Source: Bacteroidales bacterium | GTDB lineage: Bacteria > Bacteroidota > Bacteroidia > Bacteroidales > M50B96 | Direction of reading: 5' to 3' | Length of the DNA stretch: 64,000 nucleotides | Assembly: GCA_018401015.1 (NCBI GenBank) | Contig: JAGYLP010000006.1 | Location: forward strand, 62,001-126,000 | Shown here: piece by piece, positions 19,125 through 29,295 of the stretch | Position numbering within the stretch: the first letter of the stretch is position 1 | Layout: every line of letters begins with the position of its first letter | Made by a program: the position numbers and the translations under genes | The notes under the pieces: model-generated | Told to the model about the DNA's origin: nothing | Databases searched by the model: none | Seen by the model: only the letters and a program-made list of their open reading frames with translations

Positions 19125-19706
19125 ATGATTGAATATCTCAAAGGGAAAGTTATAAGCTTATATCCAACCCATGTTATCCTGGAAACGAACGAAATAGGCT
19201 ACGAAGTCCACATTTCGATTCAAACCTACAGTGCCATCGACCCCACCCTTTTACAAACCCTGTTCATTCACGAAGTTATTCGGGAAGATGCTCACCAGCT
19301 TTTTGGATTCATCTCGACCGATGAACGAAATTTATTTCGCCATCTGATTTCTGTTTCGGGCATTGGACCAAACACTGCCCGAATGATGCTTTCCTCCCTT
19401 AGCTCGGAAGAAATCAAACATGCTATTTTATCAGGCAATTCCCTCACTCTTAAGAACATAAAAGGGATTGGCAGTAAAACAGCCGAACGGATCATCATCG
19501 ACCTAAAAGATAAGGTCGGAAAAATCAGCAAAGAGTCAGAAAATTTAATGGTTCAAAGCAATACTCTAATGGAGGAAGCGTTATCTGCATTACTTGCTCT
19601 AGGGTTCAACAAACAAGCGTCGGAAAAGACACTTGCCAAGATTAGTGCCTCCGAAAGTGGGCTCAACCTGGAAATGTTGATAAAGAAAGCACTAAAGCAA
19701 TTATAA
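19125..19706 (+). CDS. ruvA: Holliday junction branch migration protein RuvA
   Basis: A 193-residue protein whose tetramer holds Holliday junctions for the RuvB motor. The OB-fold start MIEYLKGKVISLYPTHVILE, the helix-hairpin-helix motifs (LISVSGIGPNTARMMLSSL and LKNIKGIGSKTAERIIIDLK) and the C-terminal RuvB-binding domain (EEALSALLALGFNKQASEKT) are complete. ruvB is not adjacent. sprA begins 50 bases downstream in the same direction. Confidence 0.95.
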   Translation: MIEYLKGKVISLYPTHVILETNEIGYEVHISIQTYSAIDPTLLQTLFIHEVIREDAHQLFGFISTDERNLFRHLISVSGIGPNTARMMLSSLSSEEIKHAILSGNSLTLKNIKGIGSKTAERIIIDLKDKVGKISKESENLMVQSNTLMEEALSALLALGFNKQASEKTLAKISASESGLNLEMLIKKALKQL

Positions 19707-19756
19707 TTCATTAGTATTAAGAAACTTAAAACGAACGAGAAGGATTCAGGGTCGCT

Positions 19757-22700
19757 TTGAAGCATTTGAATAGAATAAGTCTGTTAGTAGCTGTAATCAG
19801 CTTCTTTTTATTCCTCTTTGCGGGCTCCGCTGCGGGCAACCTGGAAAGCTCACGTTCAGGAACGCTTGCGCTTTATCCACCCCTTACCGACGAACCCGAT
19901 ACCACCGACCTGGAACTGCCCTATCCTTTCGACGACGAAAGCGAATACCCCATTGAAAATCAATCCAACCTTTCCGGTGGTGTGCAGTTAGGACTTCCCT
20001 CGAACATTACCAACGAAGTTGAATACGACCCGCTTACCCAACAATACATCTTTTCGCAACAAGTGGGCGATTTAAATTTCCGGTATCCGGCTTCTATGTC
20101 GATCGAGGAATATCAAGATTACGAATTCAACGAATCGATTCGTAAATACTGGAAACAACGCTATCAATCCGAATCCTTTGCCAATCAATCGTCGCTCATC
20201 CCCAAACTACAAGTGGGAGGAGAAGTATTCGATAAAATATTTGGTAGCAGTACCATCAATATTCAGCCTCAAGGTGCGGCCGAGCTAATCTTCGGAATCA
20301 ATGTTTCAAACAATGGAAACCCGCAACTACCGGAACGAATGCGCCGGATTACCACTTTCGATTTCCAGGAGAAAATTCAAATGAATGTTACCGGTCAAAT
20401 CGGTGACAAAATGCGCATCCAGACTAATTACAACACCGAATCGACCTTCGATTTCGAAAACAGGATGAACCTTCGCTACGATGGTCACGAAGATGAAATT
20501 ATCCAGGTAGTGGAAGCCGGCGACGTTACCTTGCCGCTTTCGGGAACTTTAATTACCGGTTCGCAATCGCTTTTTGGTATTAAAACCGAGATGAAATTCG
20601 GTAAGCTTCGCATGACGACTGTTTTCTCGCAGCAACGAGGCGAATCATCCTCCATTCAAATTGAAGGAGGAGCACAGGTGAGCGAGTTTGAAGTATGGGC
20701 CGACGATTACGAAACGAACCGACATTTCTTCCTTTCGCAATACTTTAAAGACCGTTACGATGCCTCCCTTAGTACCCTGCCGGTTATTTCCTCCGGAATG
20801 ACTATAAACCGCGTGGAGATTTGGGTTACTAACAAAACCGGTAATTTCAACGATGCCCGAAACATTGTTGCTTTTGTCGATTTGGCAGAAGGTGCTTACA
20901 ATCCGGCCGGACCAAATGGAAATTACGGTATGTACAACCGCGAAACCCCCGACTTCAATTCAAACATCCTGAATCCGATTGTGGCCGTTCATAACCTGCA
21001 AGCTCCCGAAGTTCCACACAACGGCTGGAACGATTTGTACGCCAAAATGACCACCGATTATGCCGATATCCGCGACATTGCGCTCGTATCGACTACACTG
21101 GGTCCTTTAAGTACCGAAAATTTTATTTCCGGACAGGATTACGAAAAAATTGAAAAAGCTCGAAAACTGATGCCGAGCGAATATACCCTGAACGATAAAC
21201 TGGGATTTATTTCGGTTAACGCAGCATTGAATGCCGACGATGTATTGGCTGTAGCCTATGAGTACACCTTGAACGGACAAATTTATCGCGTGGGGGAATT
21301 CAGTAACGACGGACCGGCCGACCCCAATACCCTGATTTGCAAACTCATAAAAGGAACTTACCTTTCGCCTAATTTGCGCATTAACAACGAACGGGTTTTG
21401 AGTCCAACCTGGGAGCTTATGATGAAAAACATCTATGCCCTCGGAGCTTATCAAATTAATCCGCAGGACTTCATCCTCAATGTAATGTATCAAAACGACC
21501 TTACCGGTACGGCCATTAACTATATCCCGGAAGGTCCGAAAAAAGAAGACGGTGGAATCAACGGAGAACCCCTACTACGGGTTATGAACCTGGATAACCT
21601 GAATGCCAATCAAGACCCCTATCCCGATGGAATATTCGACTTTGTAAACGGAGTAACCATTAATCCAAGTAACGGTCGTGTCATTTTTCCGGTACGCGAA
21701 CCTTTTGGTAGTTACCTGCGCGAAAAAATCGAAGCCGGGAATCCCGACAATGCGAGCATAGCGGACAAGTATGTGTACGATATGCTCTACGATTCGACCC
21801 AAACCGTAGCCCAGCAGCAAGCCGATAAAAACAAATTTTTCATGAAAGGAACCTACACCTCCGCATCGGGTTCCGAAATTTCGCTGAACGCATTGAATAT
21901 TCCTCAGGGATCAGTCATCGTTACCGCCGGAGGGCAACCACTTACCGAAGGACAAGACTATACCGTCGATTACAACATGGGGCGGGTAACCATCATCAAT
22001 CAAGGCTTACTTGAATCGGGGACTCCCATCAATATCTCGCTGGAAAGTAATTCGATGTTCAATATTCAGACAAAAACACTGATTGGAACCAATTTCAATT
22101 ACCGGTTCAACAACGATTTTGCCTTGGGAGCGACCATTCTTAATTTGACCGAGCGCCCCTTAACCACTAAAGTAAATTTTGGTAACGAGCCTATTTCCAA
22201 TACCATTTGGGGAGTAGATGGAAATTACCGTTCGGAAGTTCCCTTTATTACCAAGTTGGTCGATAAGCTGCCCTTTATTGAAACCAAAGAAAAATCGACC
22301 GTTCAACTCTTTGCCGAATTTGCTCAGCTTATTCCCGGCCATTCCCGCATTATCGACAATAGCGGAACTGTTTACATCGACGATTTCGAAGGCAGCAAAA
22401 CCCTTATCGACCTCCGAAATTGGGGAGCCTGGGTGCTAGCCAGTACGCCGCAGCATCAGCCGAATTTATTTCCCGAGGCAGCCTCCTCGAATACCGGGCT
22501 CGATTACGGTAAAAACCGAGCCTTGCTCGCCTGGTATTCCATCGATCCACTCTATCTGCGGAACAATGCAGCCACTCCGGCACACATTCGAAACAACCCC
22601 GATTTACAGTCGAGCCATTTTGTGCGCGAAGTGTACGAACGAGAAATATTCCCCAACCGGGAAACACCCAACGGAGTGCCAACCAACATGCAAGTACTCA

Positions 22701-25700
22701 ACCTGGCATACTATCCTAGCGAAAGGGGACCATACAACTTCGATTTAAATCCAGGCACTTATTCCGCTGGTATTCGCACCGATGGTTCAGGTCTGCTGGC
22801 TAATCCTGAATCGCGTTGGGCAGGTGTTATGCGCTCGGTTAACACCAACGATTTTGAAGAAGCCAACATCGAGTTTGTCGAGTTCTGGCTCATGGATCCA
22901 TTTGCCGAAGACGAAGACAGCACCCACACCGGAGGGAAACTCTATTTCAACATCGGTAATGTGTCGGAAGATATCCTCCGCGACGGACGAAAAGCTTTTG
23001 AGCATGGCTTGCCCGGCCCCAACGACCCCATCTACCTCGACACCACCATTTGGGGAGTTATTCCGGTGGTACAATCGCTGGTACCGGCATTCGATGCGAA
23101 TAACAACAACGAAAAACGACCTTATCAGGACGTAGGATTCGATGGATTATCCTCGGCCATGGGAAATGAGCAAGAATTTCATTCCGATTATGTCAGCCAG
23201 GCTGAACAACTCTTTCTGGCCGGATTACTCTCGGAGGAAAGCTATCAGAGCATTCTGAACGACCCCTCGAACGACGATTTTCACTACCACCGGGGAGGCG
23301 ATTACGATGCGCTCGAACTGGGTATTTTGGATCGTTACAAACGCTTCAACGGTACGGAAAACAACGCCCCGGCCTCCGAGCAATTTACCGAGGAATACCC
23401 AACCTCGTCCACCACCATCCCCGATGTGGAAGACATTAACAACGATAATACCCTGAGCGAAATAGAAAGTTATTATCAGTATGAAATTCCGATTACCTAT
23501 CAAAACCTCCGCATCGACAAAAAATACATCAGCGACGAAATTGTAACCTTCGAAACCTTCAAGAATGGTGAAACTTCGCCCGTAACCTGGTATCAGTTTA
23601 AAGTCCCCATTTACGAACCCGATCAGGTAATAGGATCGATTTCCGATTTCAAATCGATTCGTTTCATGCGGATGTTCCTTAAAGATTTCGAGGAAGAAGT
23701 AATCCTTCGATTTGCTCGTCTCGACCTGGTTCGTGGCGAATGGAGAAAATACAACGCTTCCATGCGCGAAGCCGGTGAATATGAACCCATTCCACAGCCG
23801 GTAAATTCCTATTTCGATGTGTCGGCTGTAAACATTGAAGAGAATGGAAACCGTTCACCCATCAATTACATCCTTCCTCCCGGAATCGACCGGGTAATCG
23901 ACCCAACGAATCCGCAACTTCGTCAGCTCAATGAGCAAGCCATGACCCTTCGCGTTATTGAATTGGAAGATGGCGATTCACGTGCTGCATTTAAAAATGT
24001 GAACGTCGATTTACGACAATACAAACGCGTCATCATGGATGTGCATGCCGAGAGCCTCGATCCGTATATTTTGGAAGACGAGGAACTACGAGTTTTTATC
24101 CGAATTGGTTCCGACTACCGACAAAACTATTACGAATACGAAGTACCGCTCAAAGTAACTCCTCCCGGGCGCTACGACAACAACAATGAAAGCGATCGCG
24201 AACTCGTATGGCCCGACCTGAACCGACTCAATATTGAATTGGAAGTATTTCAGGAAATTAAACAGCTGCGCAACAATGCCAATCGGGAAAACCCTATCAA
24301 TGTGAGTATAAACTCTCCATTCTCGAAGCTCGATGAACGCCGCCTCGACGAAAACGGAAACCCAAGAAATAAAATAACCATTGTAGGTAATCCGAACCTG
24401 AGCAACGTGCGAACCGTAATGGTTGGGGTACGAAATCCAAAAGCACGCTCGGAGTTTTCGAATGTGAACGACGATGGTAATCCTAAGTCAGGAGAAATTT
24501 GGGTGAATGAATTACGGCTCACCGATTTCGACGATCAGGGCGGCTGGGCGGCCAATGCACGAGCCATGACCCAGTTAGCCGACTTAGGAACCCTCTCGAT
24601 GGCCGGTAACATTAAAAAAGCCGGATTTGGTGGCATCGAAAGTAAGGTGAATACCCGAAGCCGGGAAGAAACGATGGCTTACGACATTTCCTCGAACCTG
24701 GAGTTGGGCCGCTTCTTTGGAGCCGAATCCGGTGTGCGCCTACCCATGTTTGTCGGCTACAGCGAGAACATTAGCAATCCTGAATACAATCCGGTCGATC
24801 CCGATATCCCGCTCAAAGTTGCGTTGGATCAGGCTCCCGACAAAGCAACCCGCGATTCCATTAAGCATATTTCGCAAACCTATACCCGACGCAAAAGCAT
24901 CAACTTCACGAATATTTCCGTACAGAGTAAAAACATGGCCGAACCCAAATTATGGGATATTGGCAACTGGTCGGCCAGCTATGCCTTCAGCGAAATTTTC
25001 TCGCGAAGCATTAATACCGAGTACAACGTGGTTCGCGATTATCGCGGAGCCTTGAATTATAACTTCAGCGCCCGTCCCAAAAACATTACCCCTTTCCGTC
25101 AATCGAAAAGTAAGTTGCTGAATATGAAGTTCATGCGGCTGATCAAAGACTTTAACTTCTTTTATTTACCCCAGCAAATTGCTTTCCGCACCGAGATTAA
25201 CCGCAATTACCTGGAATCGAAAATGCGAAATTTAAATACGAGTTACATCGACAATGCTGAGGTAGAAATTCCGGTAACCTTCCAGAAAAACTTCGTCTGG
25301 AATCGGAACTACGATGTCAAATACGACCTGAGTCGTGCGCTTAAGGTCGATTTCTCGGCAACCAACATGGCTCGTATCGACGAACCCGATGGGCGCATTA
25401 ACCGCGATGAAGATCCCTTAGGTTACCAGCAATGGCGCGACGAAGTGTGGCGTAACTTCAGCAATTTTGGTCGAACCACCCAATACAATCACATCCTGAA
25501 TGTGAACTGGAATGTACCCATCAACCGATTACCTTTACTCGATTTCACCTCCTTATCCTTGCGATACACCGGCAGCTACGATTGGATAACCAGCCCGATA
25601 CTTACCGATAGCATCGTAATTGGGAATACCATTAAGAATGCAAACTCGATGCAGGCCAACTCGCAGATTAACATGCTTACCCTGTATAATAAGGTGCCTT

Positions 25701-27454
25701 ATCTGAAAACCTTAAATCAGAAATACAGCGGGCGAGGTCGCCAGCGGGGTGGTATGCGACCTCCACCCCAACGTGGAGGCGGAAAAGATGGCGATAATGA
25801 AAAAGACAAGGAAGATGGAACTGAAATCGTAACTTACGAACGGACAGGAGTGAATTTCACGGCCGGCACTCCTCGCGGGTTCAATCACCAACTGGGAACG
25901 GAAGACGTTGAAGTAACCTGTTTCGACGAACGGGGAAATCGGGTTTTTGGGCAACAAAAAGTGATTAGCGAAGACCGCGTAACCTACTTAATCGAAGAAG
26001 ACAAGCAGAATGTGAAGGTGGTGATTAAAGGACGAAAAAAGGAATCGGTTAATTACCTGAAAATTATCCTCGAACGAAGTTTGGTAACCTTAATGGGAAT
26101 TAAGAATTTCTCGGTGAGTTATACGCTCGGAGCCGGAACGGTTCTGCCCGGCTACTTGCCCGAATCGCGCCTCTTTGGTAGCACCATGCTTGGTGGAGCT
26201 ATCGTTCCGGGTATCCCCTTTATTCTGGGATGGCAAGACCCTAATTTGGCCCGAAATGCGGCCGAAAATGGTTGGTTAACCGGCGACCCGATTCTGAACA
26301 CTCCCTTCGCCATGAACGAAAATCAAAACATCAATATTCGAAGTTCCATTGAACCGATTCCCGGCATGCGAGTAGATGTTACTGCCAATCGAACAGCCAA
26401 CCGAAACTCATCGGAATTTTACCTTCAGGATTCGACCGGAACCTTTACTTCGAACAGCCTCAGCATTAGCGGTAATTTCTCCATGACCATTATGACCATT
26501 GGAACCTCCTTTGAACCGGTTGGAGAAGACGATTATTCGCAAACCTTCGAGAATTTTAAAAATTACCGAATTACCATTGCACAACGATTCCGCGACGAAC
26601 GAGCTGCGCTCGATCCTAATTATGGTGGGGCAGCTTCTCCGGAAACAGGGTTCCCCGAAGGCTACGGACCAAGCTCTCAAAACGTAATGATTCCCGCTTT
26701 CCTGGCAGCTTATACCAATACATCGCCCGACAATATCTCGCTGTCGGCTTTCCCAAACCTGCTCAACCTCCGCCCAAATTGGCGCCTAACCTGGGATGGA
26801 CTAAGCGACATTGAATGGGTGAAAAAATACATCAAAACGGTAGCCGTTAATCATACCTACCGTTCTACCTACAACGTGGGTTCTTATACCACCAACCTAT
26901 TTTATCGGGAGAACGAAGACGGCTTATCCCAAACCCGCGACTTGCTCGATAACTTCCTTCCGCAAAACGAAATTGCGGCCGTTTCAATCAACGAACAGTT
27001 TAGTCCCTTGCTCAATTTCGATATGACCTGGAACAACAGCATGACTACCCGGGTAGAAATGAAATCGACCCGAAACATGACCCTTAGTTTTGCCAACCAA
27101 CAAATTAGCGAAATGCGGAACCAGGAATACATTGTCGGAGCCGGGTATCGTTTCAGTCAGGTTGCCATTTTCATCTCCGGGCGTGAGTTCAAATCGGATT
27201 TAACCGTTCGTTTCGATTTCTCCTATCGGGAAAACCGCTCCATTATCCGTCAAATCGATGGTATTGGAGCAACACAGCCTACCAGCGGTCAGCGGGTAAT
27301 TGGCATCAAGACCAACGCCGATTATGTCCTGAGCGACCGATTCAATGTACGGGCCTTCATCGACTACACGAACAATAAACCCTTCATTAGTAACTCCTAC
27401 CCGACCAGTAACTGGAATTTTGGATTCAGTGTTCGCTTCCAACTGGCAGGATAA
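19757..27454 (+). CDS. sprA: Cell surface protein SprA, T9SS outer-membrane translocon
   Basis: A 2565-residue protein matching SprA/Sov, the very large outer-membrane beta barrel that forms the type IX secretion pore. Recognisable features are a signal peptide at the N-terminus (through about residue 27), the long SprA N-terminal region (VGDLNFRYPASMSIEEY, KIFGSSTINIQPQGAAELIFG, RMRIQTNYNTESTFDF-like text), the family's repeated strand-rich segments, and a C-terminal barrel ending NWNFGFSVRFQL. A low-complexity Gly/Arg/Pro stretch sits near residues 1990-2020. Somewhat longer than the about 2400 residues of Flavobacterium SprA. The start is TTG; no in-frame ATG precedes the signal sequence. 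No frameshift was seen over 7.7 kb. It exports the T9SS cargo encoded nearby. Confidence 0.93.
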   Translation: MKHLNRISLLVAVISFFLFLFAGSAAGNLESSRSGTLALYPPLTDEPDTTDLELPYPFDDESEYPIENQSNLSGGVQLGLPSNITNEVEYDPLTQQYIFSQQVGDLNFRYPASMSIEEYQDYEFNESIRKYWKQRYQSESFANQSSLIPKLQVGGEVFDKIFGSSTINIQPQGAAELIFGINVSNNGNPQLPERMRRITTFDFQEKIQMNVTGQIGDKMRIQTNYNTESTFDFENRMNLRYDGHEDEIIQVVEAGDVTLPLSGTLITGSQSLFGIKTEMKFGKLRMTTVFSQQRGESSSIQIEGGAQVSEFEVWADDYETNRHFFLSQYFKDRYDASLSTLPVISSGMTINRVEIWVTNKTGNFNDARNIVAFVDLAEGAYNPAGPNGNYGMYNRETPDFNSNILNPIVAVHNLQAPEVPHNGWNDLYAKMTTDYADIRDIALVSTTLGPLSTENFISGQDYEKIEKARKLMPSEYTLNDKLGFISVNAALNADDVLAVAYEYTLNGQIYRVGEFSNDGPADPNTLICKLIKGTYLSPNLRINNERVLSPTWELMMKNIYALGAYQINPQDFILNVMYQNDLTGTAINYIPEGPKKEDGGINGEPLLRVMNLDNLNANQDPYPDGIFDFVNGVTINPSNGRVIFPVREPFGSYLREKIEAGNPDNASIADKYVYDMLYDSTQTVAQQQADKNKFFMKGTYTSASGSEISLNALNIPQGSVIVTAGGQPLTEGQDYTVDYNMGRVTIINQGLLESGTPINISLESNSMFNIQTKTLIGTNFNYRFNNDFALGATILNLTERPLTTKVNFGNEPISNTIWGVDGNYRSEVPFITKLVDKLPFIETKEKSTVQLFAEFAQLIPGHSRIIDNSGTVYIDDFEGSKTLIDLRNWGAWVLASTPQHQPNLFPEAASSNTGLDYGKNRALLAWYSIDPLYLRNNAATPAHIRNNPDLQSSHFVREVYEREIFPNRETPNGVPTNMQVLNLAYYPSERGPYNFDLNPGTYSAGIRTDGSGLLANPESRWAGVMRSVNTNDFEEANIEFVEFWLMDPFAEDEDSTHTGGKLYFNIGNVSEDILRDGRKAFEHGLPGPNDPIYLDTTIWGVIPVVQSLVPAFDANNNNEKRPYQDVGFDGLSSAMGNEQEFHSDYVSQAEQLFLAGLLSEESYQSILNDPSNDDFHYHRGGDYDALELGILDRYKRFNGTENNAPASEQFTEEYPTSSTTIPDVEDINNDNTLSEIESYYQYEIPITYQNLRIDKKYISDEIVTFETFKNGETSPVTWYQFKVPIYEPDQVIGSISDFKSIRFMRMFLKDFEEEVILRFARLDLVRGEWRKYNASMREAGEYEPIPQPVNSYFDVSAVNIEENGNRSPINYILPPGIDRVIDPTNPQLRQLNEQAMTLRVIELEDGDSRAAFKNVNVDLRQYKRVIMDVHAESLDPYILEDEELRVFIRIGSDYRQNYYEYEVPLKVTPPGRYDNNNESDRELVWPDLNRLNIELEVFQEIKQLRNNANRENPINVSINSPFSKLDERRLDENGNPRNKITIVGNPNLSNVRTVMVGVRNPKARSEFSNVNDDGNPKSGEIWVNELRLTDFDDQGGWAANARAMTQLADLGTLSMAGNIKKAGFGGIESKVNTRSREETMAYDISSNLELGRFFGAESGVRLPMFVGYSENISNPEYNPVDPDIPLKVALDQAPDKATRDSIKHISQTYTRRKSINFTNISVQSKNMAEPKLWDIGNWSASYAFSEIFSRSINTEYNVVRDYRGALNYNFSARPKNITPFRQSKSKLLNMKFMRLIKDFNFFYLPQQIAFRTEINRNYLESKMRNLNTSYIDNAEVEIPVTFQKNFVWNRNYDVKYDLSRALKVDFSATNMARIDEPDGRINRDEDPLGYQQWRDEVWRNFSNFGRTTQYNHILNVNWNVPINRLPLLDFTSLSLRYTGSYDWITSPILTDSIVIGNTIKNANSMQANSQINMLTLYNKVPYLKTLNQKYSGRGRQRGGMRPPPQRGGGKDGDNEKDKEDGTEIVTYERTGVNFTAGTPRGFNHQLGTEDVEVTCFDERGNRVFGQQKVISEDRVTYLIEEDKQNVKVVIKGRKKESVNYLKIILERSLVTLMGIKNFSVSYTLGAGTVLPGYLPESRLFGSTMLGGAIVPGIPFILGWQDPNLARNAAENGWLTGDPILNTPFAMNENQNINIRSSIEPIPGMRVDVTANRTANRNSSEFYLQDSTGTFTSNSLSISGNFSMTIMTIGTSFEPVGEDDYSQTFENFKNYRITIAQRFRDERAALDPNYGGAASPETGFPEGYGPSSQNVMIPAFLAAYTNTSPDNISLSAFPNLLNLRPNWRLTWDGLSDIEWVKKYIKTVAVNHTYRSTYNVGSYTTNLFYRENEDGLSQTRDLLDNFLPQNEIAAVSINEQFSPLLNFDMTWNNSMTTRVEMKSTRNMTLSFANQQISEMRNQEYIVGAGYRFSQVAIFISGREFKSDLTVRFDFSYRENRSIIRQIDGIGATQPTSGQRVIGIKTNADYVLSDRFNVRAFIDYTNNKPFISNSYPTSNWNFGFSVRFQLAG

Positions 27455-27459
27455 ATCCA

Positions 27460-27467
27460 TACTTTTG
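27460..27467 (+). promoter_or_regulatory. -7 box for the U32-family gene
   Basis: TACTTTTG, exact consensus match, lies 5 bases after the sprA stop and 5 bases before ATG 27473, so the transcript would be nearly leaderless. Confidence 0.55.
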
Positions 27468-27472
27468 CCGCC

Positions 27473-28735
27473 ATGAATTTGAGAAAAGAAGACATAGAAA
27501 TCATGGCTCCTGTCGGTTCGTTTGAATCGCTCATGGCTGCCTTTCAAGGAGGAGCATCGTCGGTCTATTTTGGTGCCGGCCAACTCAATATGCGCTCGAA
27601 AAGCACGAATAATTTCGACCTCGACGACCTAAAAACCATTGCCCGTTTATGCAAGGAAAATGGAGTTAAAGCATATCTCACCGTAAATACGGTCTTGTAC
27701 GATAAAGACCTGATTATGATGCGAAAAATCATGGATACTGCGCTTGCTGCTCAGGTCGATGCCGTGATTGTTTCCGACATGGCAGCACTCCTCTACGCCC
27801 ACCAAATCGGTTTAAGCATCCATGCATCTACCCAGCTCAATATCAGTAATACCGAAGCCTTACGTTTCTTCGCTCAATACTGCGATGTGGTCGTAACCGC
27901 CCGCGAGCTGAGTTTACGACAAGTTAAAGCCATCCACGAAACTATTCAGGAACAGGATATTCGCGGCCCCAAAGGAGATTTGATTCGACTGGAAGCTTTT
28001 GTTCATGGAGCGCTTTGCATGGCTGTTTCCGGTAAATGCTACCTAAGCCTGCACGAACAAAACTCATCGGCAAATCGAGGTGCGTGTCGGCAAACTTGCC
28101 GTAAAGCTTACACCGTAACCGAAAAAGAGAGCGGTTACCAACTCGAAATCGATAACGAGTACATCATGTCGCCCAAAGACCTTTGTACCATAGGATTTCT
28201 CGACGAAGTGCTCGATGCCGGGGTACGAGTTTTAAAAATTGAAGGACGTGCCCGGAGTGCCGAATACGTCAAAACCGTTGTGCGCAATTATCGCAAAGCA
28301 GCCGATGCCTATGTAGAAGGGAAATATACCCCGGAGCTAAGCGAAACCTTAACCGAAGAATTAGGAACCGTTTTCAATCGAGGTTTCTGGGACGGTTACT
28401 ACCTCGGACGCAATCTGGGCGAATGGAGCAATCAGTACGGTTCGCAAGCAACGAAAAGAAAAGTTTATGTAGCCAAAGCGCTGAACTATTTCAGCAAATT
28501 AGGTGTTGGGGAATTTGTAGTTGAAACCGGCGAACTGCAGGTAGGCGACGAAATTATCATTACCGGTCCTACTACCGGAGTGCTCGAACAAAAAATCGAC
28601 GAAATCCGTGTCGATTTGCAAGTAGTTCAGCAAGCCCGAAAAGGAGAACGATTCTCGATACCGGTGAGCGATAAAGTGCGACGTGCCGATAAGATTTATA
28701 AAATTGTAAATGCCAGCGAAGTAATTACCCAATAA
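27473..28735 (+). CDS. U32-family protein (TrhP/RlhA-like RNA hydroxylation enzyme, annotated as collagenase-like peptidase)
   Basis: A 420-residue member of family U32. The start IMAPVGSFESLMAAFQGGAS, the family signature EAFVHGALCMAVSGKCYLS (about residues 178-196) and the nearby cysteines in GACRQTCRKAY are characteristic; these four cysteines probably bind an iron-sulfur cluster. Family members YegQ/TrhP and YdcP/RlhA hydroxylate tRNA U34 or 23S rRNA C2501 rather than acting as proteases; size and ending fit TrhP best. A mini-ferredoxin gene begins 2 bases after the stop. The own promoter at 27460-27467 separates it from sprA. Confidence 0.88.
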   Translation: MNLRKEDIEIMAPVGSFESLMAAFQGGASSVYFGAGQLNMRSKSTNNFDLDDLKTIARLCKENGVKAYLTVNTVLYDKDLIMMRKIMDTALAAQVDAVIVSDMAALLYAHQIGLSIHASTQLNISNTEALRFFAQYCDVVVTARELSLRQVKAIHETIQEQDIRGPKGDLIRLEAFVHGALCMAVSGKCYLSLHEQNSSANRGACRQTCRKAYTVTEKESGYQLEIDNEYIMSPKDLCTIGFLDEVLDAGVRVLKIEGRARSAEYVKTVVRNYRKAADAYVEGKYTPELSETLTEELGTVFNRGFWDGYYLGRNLGEWSNQYGSQATKRKVYVAKALNYFSKLGVGEFVVETGELQVGDEIIITGPTTGVLEQKIDEIRVDLQVVQQARKGERFSIPVSDKVRRADKIYKIVNASEVITQ

Positions 28736-28737
28736 AC

Positions 28738-28959
28738 ATGATTCGTGTTGAACATCGCAGATCCCATTGCAGTGGCTGCCAGGTATGTGTCGATTTCCTG
28801 CCGGCATACTATCAAATCAATTCCAACGATGGCTTGGCCGATTTGATCGGAGCCACACCCTATCAAAATATAGAGGTGCTGGAATTACCCGATACCGAGC
28901 GACAGCTCTTTCAAGAAGTAGCCAGCCATTGTCCCGATAAAGTTATTCGTATCACCTAA
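28738..28959 (+). CDS. Single-cluster mini-ferredoxin (4Fe-4S)
   Basis: A 73-residue protein with C11-S-G-C14-Q-V-C17 and a distant C65 followed by Pro, the pattern of a one-cluster [4Fe-4S] ferredoxin. The middle is acidic and otherwise unremarkable. It starts 2 bases after the U32 gene, so translation is probably coupled; it may donate electrons to that enzyme. No close named family is recognised, so the partner is an inference from position. Confidence 0.75.
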   Translation: MIRVEHRRSHCSGCQVCVDFLPAYYQINSNDGLADLIGATPYQNIEVLELPDTERQLFQEVASHCPDKVIRIT

Positions 28960-28974
28960 ACTCAAACCCGTATC

Positions 28975-29295
28975 ATGAAAATGCTCCTGTTCAATATCAC
29001 CTTCCTGTTCTTTCTCTTGACCACAGGAAATGCTCAAACCGATTCAACCCTTACCCGTCAATCCAACCCTTCGGTTCAAACAATTGAGTTACAACTCACC
29101 ATCGACTCCCTTCAGGCTGAAATTGAACGGTTAAAAGAGGAAAAAAATGCGAAAATCGACCAGTTAGCCGATCAACGGCTCGACCAGCTAAGCCTCATTG
29201 CAGTGCTTACCCTTGTATCCCTTTTCATGCTACTCTTCCTGTACTTTTTCCTCTCGTGTCGGTATAAAAAACGAAGAGGCTTACTCGAAAACTAG
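28975..29295 (+). CDS. Small membrane protein of unknown function
   Basis: A 106-residue protein with a signal peptide (residues 1-20, ending GNAQ), a short coiled-coil region (about 38-68: LQLTIDSLQAEIERLKEEKN), one membrane segment (about 71-93) and a basic C-terminal tail (CRYKKRRGLLEN). It would be anchored in the inner membrane with the coiled coil in the periplasm. It begins 15 bases after the mini-ferredoxin. Its stop overlaps the convergent deoC stop by 4 bases. Not recognised further. Confidence 0.6.
   Translation: MKMLLFNITFLFFLLTTGNAQTDSTLTRQSNPSVQTIELQLTIDSLQAEIERLKEEKNAKIDQLADQRLDQLSLIAVLTLVSLFMLLFLYFFLSCRYKKRRGLLEN

Noticed and set aside
20600-27400. Many antisense and alternate-frame open stretches across sprA
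   Set aside because: They are shadows of a 7.7-kb gene with clean family-wide coding sequence.
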